A DNA stretch of 7,109 bases. Origin: Rubrobacter sp. Its GTDB lineage: Bacteria; Actinomycetota; Rubrobacteria; Rubrobacterales; Rubrobacteraceae. Below are positions 1-5,318 of the stretch, in pieces. Below the pieces are notes generated by a model. The model was not told the origin of the DNA. It searched no databases and was given only the letters and a program-made list of their open reading frames with translations. Made by a program: the position numbers and the translations under genes. The stretch is from assembly GCA_016781635.1 (NCBI GenBank), contig JADDPY010000289.1:1-7109 (forward strand), given 5' to 3'. Each line of letters starts with the position of its first letter. The first letter of the stretch is position 1.

Positions 1-569
1 TGGCTCGGGTGCTCGAGGTTAGTCGGACGCCGGTGAGGCAGGCTCTGACGCGGCTGGAGGCCGAGGGGCTTGTGGAGATCGTGCCGAACAAGGGGGCGGT
101 CGTGCGCAGGTTCGGCCTGAAGGAGGTCTGGGACGTCTACGATCTGCGCGCCCTGCTGGAGGGGCATGCCGCGCGGCTCGCCGCCAGTCGCATAAAGGAA
201 TCGGTGTTGTCCCGGTTGCGCGAAGTTGCGATTGAGATGGAGGCTCTGGAGGATGGGCGTTTCTCCGACCGCGAGGAGGAGACGAGGTGGCTCGTGGCCC
301 GCAACCAGGAGTTTCACGGGGGAATAGTGGAGGCCGGGCGCAACGGTCGGCTGAAGGGGTTGCTCGACCGCACCGTAGAGCTTCCGCTAGTCTTCAAGGC
401 CTTCTATTGGTACACGCCGGAGGAGAGGCTCGTCTCGAACCACCACCACCGCCAGCTTCTCCGAAGCCTGGAGCAAGGCGACGGGGAGCGGGCGGAGATC
501 GTCATGCGAGAGCACGTCTATGAGGGCAGGGACACGGTCATAAGGGCGCTAGAGGAGGGCAGGCAATGA
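1..569 (+). CDS. GntR-family transcriptional regulator, FCD (FadR-like) subfamily, 5'-truncated by window edge
   Basis: This is a ligand-responsive DNA-binding regulator of the GntR superfamily, FadR/FCD branch. The reading frame is open to the left edge, so the true start and the first part of the winged helix lie outside the window. What remains begins inside the helix-turn-helix, with the family hallmark VSRTPVRQAL followed by LTRLEAEGLVEIVPNKGAVV (recognition helix and wing). After a linker comes the all-helical FCD effector domain, starting about WDVYDLRALLEGHAARLAA. Counting from the GTG at 9, the usual metal-site positions are N99 (normally Asp), H103 (in NQEFH), H147 and H169 (in REH). 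Their spacing matches characterised FCD proteins. The stop codon TGA overlaps the ATG of the CoA-transferase by four bases, so the two are probably translationally coupled. FCD regulators commonly repress adjacent organic-acid catabolic genes and are released by a carboxylate ligand. Control of the two downstream enzymes and of itself is inferred. The ligand cannot be read from sequence. Confidence 0.93.
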   Translation, partial: ARVLEVSRTPVRQALTRLEAEGLVEIVPNKGAVVRRFGLKEVWDVYDLRALLEGHAARLAASRIKESVLSRLREVAIEMEALEDGRFSDREEETRWLVARNQEFHGGIVEAGRNGRLKGLLDRTVELPLVFKAFYWYTPEERLVSNHHHRQLLRSLEQGDGERAEIVMREHVYEGRDTVIRALEEGRQ

Positions 570-1771
570 GCGAGAATGGGTTCCCCCTCGCGGGGGTGCG
601 GGTCGTGGAGATGGGGAGCCTTCTGGCGGGTCCATTCTGCGGGCAGCTCCTCGCGGACTTCGGGGCCGAGGTCATCAAGGTCGAGCCACCGGGTAAGGGT
701 GACCCCATGCGCGAGTGGGGCCGCCACCGCAAGGAGGGCCGCACCCTGTGGTGGCCGATCATCGCCCGCAACAAGAAATCCGTGACGCTGAACCTCCGCG
801 AGGAGGAGGGCCAGGAGCTCGCCAGGAGCCTCATAGCCGAGGCGGACGTTCTGGTGGAGAACTTCCGGCCGGGGACGATGGAGCGGTGGGGCCTGGGGTA
901 CGAGAGGCTCTCGGAGACGAACCCCGGGCTCGTCATGGTGCGGGTCTCGGGCTACGGGCAGACCGGGCCTTACAAGGACCGGGCGGGCTTCGGGGCGATC
1001 GGGGAGGCAATGGGCGGCATCCGGCACATCACCGGCTTCCCGGATGCCCCGCCGCCGCGCAGCGGGATCTCGCTGGGCGACTCCTTGGGCGCGACGTTCG
1101 GCGCCCTCGGGGCCCTGACCGCCCTGTACCACCGCGAGGCTCACGATGGGAAGGGTCAGGTGGTGGACGTGGGGATTTATGAAGCCATCCTGGCCCTCAT
1201 GGAGAGCACGATCCCCGAGTACGAGCTGACGGGTCACGTGCGTGGTCGGACCGGGACCGTCCTCCCGTTCGTGGCGCCCGCGAACCTCTACCCCACGAGC
1301 GACGGAGGCTACGTCCTGATCTCCGGCAACGCCGATACCGTCTTCGGGAGGCTGGCGAAGGCGATGGGCCATTCCGAATGGGCCGAAGATGAGCGGTTCG
1401 CGACGCACCATGCTCGCGGCGAGAACATGGAGAAGCTCGACGGCATGATCTCCGGGTGGACGGAGGAGCGGACCGAGGAGGAGGTGCTGGAGGCCATGGC
1501 CGGAGCCGGGGTCCCGGCCGGCAAGGTCTTCACCGCGAAGGACATGGTGGAGGACCCCCACTACGAGGCAAGGGGGAACGTGGTCTGGACGGAGGACCCC
1601 AAGATCGGGCCCTTCCCCATGCAGAACGTCGTCCCGCGCCTCACCGAAACCCCCGGCAAAGTACGGTGGACGGGCCCCGCTCTGGGCCAGCACAACGACG
1701 AGGTCTACGGCGAGCTCCTGGGCCTGGGCGGGGAAGACCTGAATGGGCTACGAGAAAGGGGAACCATCTGA
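566..1771 (+). CDS. Class III CoA-transferase, CaiB/BaiF family (SUGCT-like)
   Basis: A 401-residue protein of the family III CoA-transferases, cytosolic enzymes that move CoA from a donor thioester (often succinyl-CoA) to a free carboxylic acid through an aspartyl-CoA thioester. The length is typical. Visible family features are the N-terminal VRVVEMGSLLAGPFCGQLLADFGAEVIKVE (10-39), the GDPMREWG loop (45-52), ADVLVENFRPGTMERWGL (93-110), and VSGYGQTGPY (127-136). The likely catalytic aspartate is D172 in ISLGDSLGAT. The C-terminal GPALGQHNDEVYGELLGL (370-387) is also characteristic. The ATG start overlaps the regulator's stop as ATGA, with a GAGGGC-type ribosome site inside the regulator's end, which supports this start. 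Its own stop overlaps the next gene's ATG as TGATG. Pairing with an HMG-CoA lyase suggests a dicarboxylic or hydroxy-dicarboxylic acid substrate. Succinyl-CoA:3-hydroxy-3-methylglutarate CoA-transferase activity, as in SUGCT, is the simplest reading. Itaconate, citramalate or glutarate remain possible. Family assignment is secure; substrate is inference. Confidence 0.95.
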   Translation: MSENGFPLAGVRVVEMGSLLAGPFCGQLLADFGAEVIKVEPPGKGDPMREWGRHRKEGRTLWWPIIARNKKSVTLNLREEEGQELARSLIAEADVLVENFRPGTMERWGLGYERLSETNPGLVMVRVSGYGQTGPYKDRAGFGAIGEAMGGIRHITGFPDAPPPRSGISLGDSLGATFGALGALTALYHREAHDGKGQVVDVGIYEAILALMESTIPEYELTGHVRGRTGTVLPFVAPANLYPTSDGGYVLISGNADTVFGRLAKAMGHSEWAEDERFATHHARGENMEKLDGMISGWTEERTEEEVLEAMAGAGVPAGKVFTAKDMVEDPHYEARGNVVWTEDPKIGPFPMQNVVPRLTETPGKVRWTGPALGQHNDEVYGELLGLGGEDLNGLRERGTI

Positions 1772-2664
1772 TGCGCCTGGAGATAGTGGAAGTAGGGCCG
1801 CGCGATGGCCTGCAAAACGAAGAGCGCACGCTCTCCCCGGAGGTCCGCGCCGAGCTGTGCGACGGGCTTGCGGCGGCGGGCCTTCGGAGGATAGAGGCGG
1901 CGAGCTTCGTCAACCCGAAGCGGGTGCCCCAGATGGCCGGCGCCGAGGAGGTGCTGCAGGGGTTGGAGCGCAACCCCGAGGTCACCTACGCCGGGCTCGT
2001 GCTCAACGAGAAGGGGTACGAGCGCGCCCTCGAGGCCGGGGTGGACGAGGTGCGCTACGCCTTCCCCGTAACGGAGACGTTCGCCAAGCGCAACCAGAAC
2101 ACGACGGTCGCCGACGCCGAGGCGTTGGCCGCGAGGCTCGTGGAGCGTGCCCGCCTCGACGGGGTGAGGGTCTCGATCACGCTCTCCGCCGCCTTCGGTG
2201 ACGCGTTCGAGGGACGCGTGGATGCGGGGCGCGTGCTGGAGATCGCCGCCCGGGTGGCGGAGGCGAAACCGGACGAGTTAGTGCTGGCCGACACCATCGG
2301 GGTCGGGGTGCCGTCGCAGGTGCGCGAGCTTGTCGGCGGCATCCTGAAGCACGGCGTCACCGTCGGCTGCCACTTTCACGACACGCGCAACACCGGGATG
2401 GCGAACGCGGTGGCGGCGGTCGAAGCCGGAGCAACGGTGCTGGACGCCGCCGTCGGCGGGACGGGGGGCTGCCCGTTCTCCCCCCGGGCGACCGGCAACA
2501 TAGCGACGGAGGACCTCGTCTACCTCCTGCACGGGATGGGCCACGAAACAAGGATAAACCTGGACGCACTCATCGAGCTCGCCGGGTGGCTGTCCGGCCA
2601 GCTCGGCAAGGAGCTGCCGGGACAGGTCCACAAGGCCGGCAACTTCGAGCCAGTCGCGGGGTAG
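1771..2664 (+). CDS. Hydroxymethylglutaryl-CoA lyase family protein (DRE-TIM metallolyase)
   Basis: A 297-residue TIM-barrel lyase, predicted to split (S)-3-hydroxy-3-methylglutaryl-CoA into acetyl-CoA and acetoacetate in the cytosol, as in leucine and HMG catabolism. The length equals bacterial HMG-CoA lyases. The N-terminus VEVGPRDGLQNE supplies the R11-D12 pair. E42 lies in RRIEAASFVNP. The metal-binding histidines are H201 and H203 in CHFHDT. The signature loop GGTGGCPFSPRATGN supplies C234 and N243, equivalent to the catalytic cysteine and metal-binding asparagine of the human enzyme. All key residues are present. The segment after HFHDT (RNTGMANA) follows the bacterial subgroup rather than the mammalian YGQALAN type, so a related acyl-CoA substrate such as citramalyl-CoA cannot be excluded. 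I chose the ATG at 1771 because it overlaps the previous stop by one base and has an AAAGGGGA ribosome site 8 bases upstream. Longer upstream starts in the same frame would read through the CoA-transferase and are unlikely. Confidence 0.93.
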   Translation: MRLEIVEVGPRDGLQNEERTLSPEVRAELCDGLAAAGLRRIEAASFVNPKRVPQMAGAEEVLQGLERNPEVTYAGLVLNEKGYERALEAGVDEVRYAFPVTETFAKRNQNTTVADAEALAARLVERARLDGVRVSITLSAAFGDAFEGRVDAGRVLEIAARVAEAKPDELVLADTIGVGVPSQVRELVGGILKHGVTVGCHFHDTRNTGMANAVAAVEAGATVLDAAVGGTGGCPFSPRATGNIATEDLVYLLHGMGHETRINLDALIELAGWLSGQLGKELPGQVHKAGNFEPVAG

Positions 2665-2703
2665 GGCAAAGCTTTCGCCCCGCATCGGCGTCTCCTCTGG
2701 AGA
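2656..2703. terminator. Inverted repeats at convergent gene junction, weak candidate terminator
   Basis: Two small inverted repeats lie at the meeting point of the + strand lyase gene and the - strand gene that ends at 2728. The first is GCGGGG (2656-2661) pairing with CCCCGC (2678-2683), with a 16-base loop that contains AAAGCTTT. The second is TCTCC (2691-2695), loop TCT, GGAGA (2699-2703). Neither is followed by a T-tract on either strand, so this is not a classical intrinsic terminator. Position at a convergent junction is the main argument. It could slow RNA polymerase from both sides, or be chance in GC-rich DNA. Confidence 0.25.
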
Positions 2704-2727
2704 AAGGAAGGCAGCACTCGGATCTGG

Positions 2728-3327
2728 CTACGAAACGTCCGGGAGCTCGGCCCCAGCATCGACTGCGTCCGCTTGCTTCAAAAGCCTCGCCTCTTGCTCC
2801 ATCCACCGTCCGTGACGGGTGAACTCGGCCTCGTAGTTGTCCTGCGTGTAGTAGTCCTCGGGCGGTATACCGCTTCGGGTCTGCACGGTATGCGGACCGT
2901 CCTCGGGATAGCCGAGGACCCCCCAAAACTCGTCCAGATTGAGCAGGCCATGGAGCGGGTCGGCGGGGAGTGCTTCGATGCGTTCTTCCAACAGCAGGAG
3001 CCGCCACTTTCTGCGCTCGAGCTCGTAGTCCGCGCCCTCCCGCTCGGCCAGCCGCTCCAGCGCTCCCACGACCTCCCCCGTTTCGCTCTCCCGTAGGCAG
3101 GCCAGCGCCAGAACCAGATCGTCGTCGGGGTTCTGCTCCAGCGTATCGAGGGCGACGGCTATCGCGTTGGCCGCGGACACCTGGCGGTCGACCCAACCGA
3201 AGCCGTGTAGCCCGACGAGCAGGGTACCCCATCCGACGACGATGCCGCGCATTCGGAGCCTGCCGAGGCGACGCGCAAGTTCGGCCCTATCCGCGAACGC
3301 TGCGCTCAAAGCGTCTCGAAACCCCAT
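2728..3327 (-). CDS. Hypothetical protein, possibly DUF2247-like
   Basis: A 199-residue soluble-looking protein of unknown function. I do not recognise it firmly. The segment VGWGTLLVGLHGFGWVDRQVSAANAIAVALDTLEQNPDDDLVLALACL (about 30-77), followed by a charged helical stretch and KWRLLLLEERIEALPADPLHGLLNLDEFWGVLGYPED (about 107-143), resembles in layout the DUF2247 family, whose members have no known role. That comparison is from memory and tentative. There is no signal peptide. The 28-48 hydrophobic patch is too broken by Trp, Gly and His to be a confident membrane segment. The C-terminus is acidic and rich in Tyr and Glu. The ATG at 3327 has only a weak upstream AGG. Met26 would be an alternative start and would place the conserved-looking block at the N-terminus, as in DUF2247. 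It stands alone, convergent with the lyase gene, and upstream of it is a gene-free, decayed stretch. Codon use is GC-rich like the surrounding genes, which supports it being real. Confidence 0.7.
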   Translation of the reverse strand: MGFRDALSAAFADRAELARRLGRLRMRGIVVGWGTLLVGLHGFGWVDRQVSAANAIAVALDTLEQNPDDDLVLALACLRESETGEVVGALERLAEREGADYELERRKWRLLLLEERIEALPADPLHGLLNLDEFWGVLGYPEDGPHTVQTRSGIPPEDYYTQDNYEAEFTRHGRWMEQEARLLKQADAVDAGAELPDVS

Positions 3328-3541
3328 TCATCGACCTGGTTAGCTGTTCCCACGCCGAATACCCCTTCTCCCCCGGCCCCTGATGTACACCTTCCACGAG
3401 TATTCCACGCCCGGCGTAGACAGACATGCATCCAGGACGAGGGCCCGAGGATACGCAGGTGAAGCGGGGTACCAAATGCGATTCCAGTACCTACCCGTCG
3501 CCCGGTACTACAACTGTAGATATGCACCGTGTACTGGCACC
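3328..3541. other. Gene-free stretch of lower GC, possibly degraded sequence
   Basis: No credible coding region was found on either strand between the start of the hypothetical gene and the HepT relic. All three + frames carry stops or composition unlike a protein (for instance stops near 3343, 3381, 3411, 3462 and 3517), and the minus frames show no recognisable motif. The sequence is visibly less GC-rich than its neighbours: 3481-3540 is about 53% GC by direct count, while the flanking genes look far more GC-rich. This is where the nucleotidyltransferase antitoxin (MntA) of a HepT pair would be expected. I looked for its G-S-x10-D-x-D signature and did not see it. The promoter of the minus-strand gene must also lie here, but no clear -10/-35 pair stands out. 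Confidence 0.5.
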
Positions 3542-3860
3542 ATGCTTCCTCCAACAAGGGAGACGCGATACCGGAGTCCGTAGAGGTCGTCGTCGCTTCG
3601 CCGAGGGCATGTCCTTCGAGGACCTCAGGGGAGACGGAAACACGGTGGACGCCGTGGTGCGAAACACGAGCGTTACAGGCCAGCCCGCCAGTCACGTTCC
3701 CGAGGGATCCATGAACTCTACCCCGGCATACCCTGGTTGGGGATGAGGAACACCGTGATCCACGAATACGCCGATCAGCCTCCCCATCGTCTGTCAGACC
3801 GCTAAAAGCAACCTCCCTCCTCTCGTACCGATGCTCCAGGAGATTCTGGAAAACAAGCGC
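3542..3860 (+). pseudogene. Relic of HepT-like toxin (DUF86/HEPN family), multiply frameshifted
   Basis: This is a decayed gene for a HepT-type protein, the HEPN toxin half of MntA/HepT toxin-antitoxin modules. The match is spread over several frames. The ATG at 3542 opens MLPPTRE in one frame, then AIPESVE (3565-3585) in a second. Both are weak. FAEGMSFEDLRGDGNTVDAVVRN and the following ASHVPEG (about 3597-3710) read in a third frame, which ends at TGA 3744-3746. The conserved core IPWLGMRNTVIHEY reads in another frame (about 3728-3769). From 3774 the third frame resumes with LPIVCQTAKSNLPPL and LQEILENK, a textbook DUF86 C-terminus. The core keeps the R-x4-H-x-Y motif (RNTVIHEY) whose tyrosine is the known AMPylation site in HepT. 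The gap between IPW and MRN is about three residues shorter than usual, and the tryptophan of the usual IVWQT is Cys here. The last open frame runs on to a stop at 3920, inside the 3' end of the opposite-strand kinase gene. Not functional as sequenced. Confidence 0.8.
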
Positions 3861-3874
3861 AAGCCAAGGGTCTA

Positions 3875-4732
3875 CTACGCTCCGAACCGGCGCAGCGTTG
3901 CGTCCACGGAGCCCACGTAACCGCCGCCGAAGTAGTACACGTGAATGAGGAGAGGGTATAGGGTGTAGAGGTGGCGGCGCTCCTCGAAGAAGCTCGGTCT
4001 TATGTCCCGCAACTCCCCGTAGCGCTCGAAGAAGTGCGGGCCGAAAGAATTGAAGAGGCTTATGTATGCGAGCTCTATCTCCGGGTCGGCGTGGTAGATC
4101 GCGGGGTCCAGAAAGGCCGAGATCCTGTCCCCTCGGGCAAGCACGTTTCCGCTCCATACGTCGCCATGGATAAGAGATGCTCGTCCGGGCTCCGCGATCA
4201 TGCCGTCGAGCCTCCCGGCCAACTCCTCGATGCGGCGGTGAAGCTCGGCGGGGAGACGCCCGGCCTCGCGGGCGACGCGGGCGGCGTAGAGCAGGCGTTG
4301 TTCGCGGAAGAAATCGACCCACGAGGACGTCCACGGGTTCGGCTGGGAGAGGCTGCCGATCAAGGTGTCTCTCTCGTGCCCGTAGGCGTCGGCGGTGATG
4401 CCGTGCAGCGCCGCCAAAAGCTCCGCGGCGTTGCCCTCCGCATGCGAGAAATTCCCCCCGCCTTCCATGAACTGCATGAGCAGCAGGTTTTGGGAGGAGT
4501 GGTAGACCTCGGGGACCGGAAGCTCCGACTTCTCGCCGAGGTAACGGAGCATGTAAGCTTCGCGCTCCAGGTTTGCCTCGCCGGTTTGGTCGACCTTCGC
4601 TACCACCGCCGAGCCATCGACAAGCTCCGCCCGGTACACCTCGCCGATGCATCCCCCGCTTAGCGGCCGAGCGGAGAGTAGCCTCTCTCCGAGGGCCGCC
4701 TCGACACCGTCGGCCAGGATCTTATCGGCCGT
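3875..4732 (-). CDS. Fructosamine/ribulosamine-3-kinase family protein (non-standard start)
   Basis: An aminoglycoside-phosphotransferase-fold kinase of the fructosamine-3-kinase family, which phosphorylates sugar adducts on protein lysines so that they fall off (deglycation). Bacterial members mostly act on ribulosamines and erythrulosamines. Read from the ACG at 4732 it has 285 residues, the family's usual size. Motifs are PLSGGCIGEVYRAEL (23-37, nucleotide-binding strand and loop), VVAKV with K46, and IGSLSQPNPW followed by the family-typical WVDFFREQRL. The catalytic loop LIHGDVWSGN carries D191 and N196, and D209 lies in LDPAIYHADPE. No ATG, GTG or TTG exists between the in-frame stop (4742-4744) and the GTG at 4639. 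That GTG lies beyond the conserved GGCIGE loop and would give a clipped 254-residue protein. The ACG follows a strong GAGGAGG (4737-4743) and overlaps the end of the phosphatase gene by 11 bases. It is co-transcribed after that phosphatase. Family is secure; start and activity are uncertain. Confidence 0.9.
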   Translation of the reverse strand, partial: TADKILADGVEAALGERLLSARPLSGGCIGEVYRAELVDGSAVVAKVDQTGEANLEREAYMLRYLGEKSELPVPEVYHSSQNLLLMQFMEGGGNFSHAEGNAAELLAALHGITADAYGHERDTLIGSLSQPNPWTSSWVDFFREQRLLYAARVAREAGRLPAELHRRIEELAGRLDGMIAEPGRASLIHGDVWSGNVLARGDRISAFLDPAIYHADPEIELAYISLFNSFGPHFFERYGELRDIRPSFFEERRHLYTLYPLLIHVYYFGGGYVGSVDATLRRFGA

Positions 4733-5219
4733 GGCGCCTCCTCAGGTGCCGCTCCCGAATGTCTTTCAGGAGGCCCTCCGACGCCGCTTCGGCCAGGTCT
4801 ATCGCGAGCTCGAAGCCTTCGGGTCCGCCTCCGTACGGGTCGGAGACCTCGCGCTCGGGGCGGTCGGGGGCGAAGTCCAGGAACGGGCGGACTACGGTTT
4901 TCGTACCGGCGCCCCGGCAGAGGGCCGCCACCCTTTCGTAGTTCTGATCGTCCATCGTGAGGATGTAGTCGAACCTCTCGCAGTCCTCCCTTTCGAGTAG
5001 GCGGGCCCTCTGGGCGCTTATGTCGATGCCGCGCCTCCGGGCGCTCTCCTGCGCCCGGGGGTCCGGCATCTCGCCGGCATGGTAGAAGCCGTGGGTGCCG
5101 GCGGAGTCTGCCGCGATCTCCCCCGACATCCCCGCCCGCCGCACTTCCTCTTCGAAGACGCCCTGGCAGATCGGCGAGCGGCAGATGTTACCGAGGCAGA
5201 CGAAGAGCACGCGGACCAT
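4722..5219 (-). CDS. Low-molecular-weight protein-tyrosine-phosphatase
   Basis: A 165-residue cytosolic phosphatase of the LMW-PTP family (arsenate-reductase-like fold). The signature P-loop VCLGNICRSP is at the N-terminus, with nucleophile C8 and phosphate-binding R14. The general-acid loop SDPYGG supplies D127, with Y129 beside it. The ADSAGTHGFYHAGEMPDPRA segment (37-56) and DYILTMDDQNYERV (84-97) are also typical. All catalytic residues are present and the length is normal. It is the first gene of a minus-strand pair. Its stop TAA (4722-4724) lies inside the presumed start of the kinase gene. LMW-PTPs dephosphorylate protein tyrosines. The human LMW-PTP-A has also been shown to dephosphorylate protein-bound ribulosamine 5-phosphate, the step that makes substrates for ribulosamine-3-kinase. 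Gene order here fits that second role, though this is inference. The ATG at 5219 has no Shine-Dalgarno but sits directly behind a -10 box, so the mRNA is probably leaderless. Confidence 0.96.
   Translation of the reverse strand: MVRVLFVCLGNICRSPICQGVFEEEVRRAGMSGEIAADSAGTHGFYHAGEMPDPRAQESARRRGIDISAQRARLLEREDCERFDYILTMDDQNYERVAALCRGAGTKTVVRPFLDFAPDRPEREVSDPYGGGPEGFELAIDLAEAASEGLLKDIRERHLRRRHGR
4737..4743 (-). promoter_or_regulatory. Shine-Dalgarno GAGGAGG for the kinase gene
   Basis: GAGGAGG on the minus strand lies within the 3' end of the phosphatase gene. It is four bases before the ACG at 4732, but 16 or more bases before ATC 4720 or CTG 4717, and nearly 100 bases from the GTG at 4639. It is the best argument that translation of the kinase begins, or once began, at the ACG codon. 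Confidence 0.55.
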
Positions 5220-5227
5220 AACGGCCG

Positions 5228-5233
5228 ATTATA
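5228..5233 (-). promoter_or_regulatory. -10 box TATAAT of phosphatase-kinase operon, leaderless arrangement
   Basis: A perfect TATAAT on the minus strand ends eight bases before the ATG at 5219. Transcription starting 6-8 bases downstream would begin at or next to the A of the ATG. This is the arrangement known for leaderless actinobacterial mRNAs. No good -35 hexamer is present 16-18 bases upstream. The absence of any ribosome site in the eight intervening bases (cggccgtt) fits a leaderless transcript. Confidence 0.55.
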
Positions 5234-5268
5234 GGATGTTCGACAGCGCTGGCGGGTGTGAACTAGCT

Positions 5269-5274
5269 TATACT
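5269..5274 (+). promoter_or_regulatory. Candidate -10 box TATACT of PAS-GGDEF gene
   Basis: TATACT on the + strand matches the -10 consensus in five of six positions. It lies in the roughly 100-base divergent intergenic region, 32-45 bases before the first possible start codons of the PAS-GGDEF gene. A TCGACA at 5240-5245 resembles a -35 hexamer, but the 23-base gap is too long for a standard promoter. Functional assignment rests on the -10 match and location only. Confidence 0.35.
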
Positions 5275-5318
5275 CCCGGTTAAGTTCTGGCGTATCGTGT
5301 TGTGCTGTGGTCCGCAGG

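Noticed and set aside
518..1693. Long minus-strand open frame (391 codons) opposite the CoA-transferase
   Set aside because: It is a shadow of GC-rich coding sequence on the other strand. It is Pro/Arg/His-rich with no motif, while the + strand frame is an unmistakable CoA-transferase.
1456..1770. N-terminal extension of the HMG-CoA lyase frame
   Set aside because: The added residues are Gly/Arg-rich and overlap the CoA-transferase in another frame. The family N-terminus begins exactly at ATG 1771.
2570..3232. Minus-strand 220-codon frame overlapping the hypothetical gene
   Set aside because: It is an Arg/Gly/Pro-rich shadow that also runs into the end of the lyase gene. The alternative frame has balanced composition and a conserved-looking block.
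3383..3583. Small + strand frame of 66 codons before the HepT relic
   Set aside because: It has no ribosome site, no recognisable motif and runs through the start of the relic. It is treated as chance in degraded sequence.
3306..4652. Minus-strand open frame of 448 codons spanning the HepT relic and the kinase
   Set aside because: Inside the kinase it is an alternate-frame shadow of low complexity, and its downstream part has no recognisable domain. The kinase frame and the + strand HepT pieces explain the sequence better.
5240..5245. TCGACA as a -35 element for the PAS-GGDEF promoter
   Set aside because: The 23-base gap to TATACT is well outside the usual 16-18, so it was not annotated as a promoter element.
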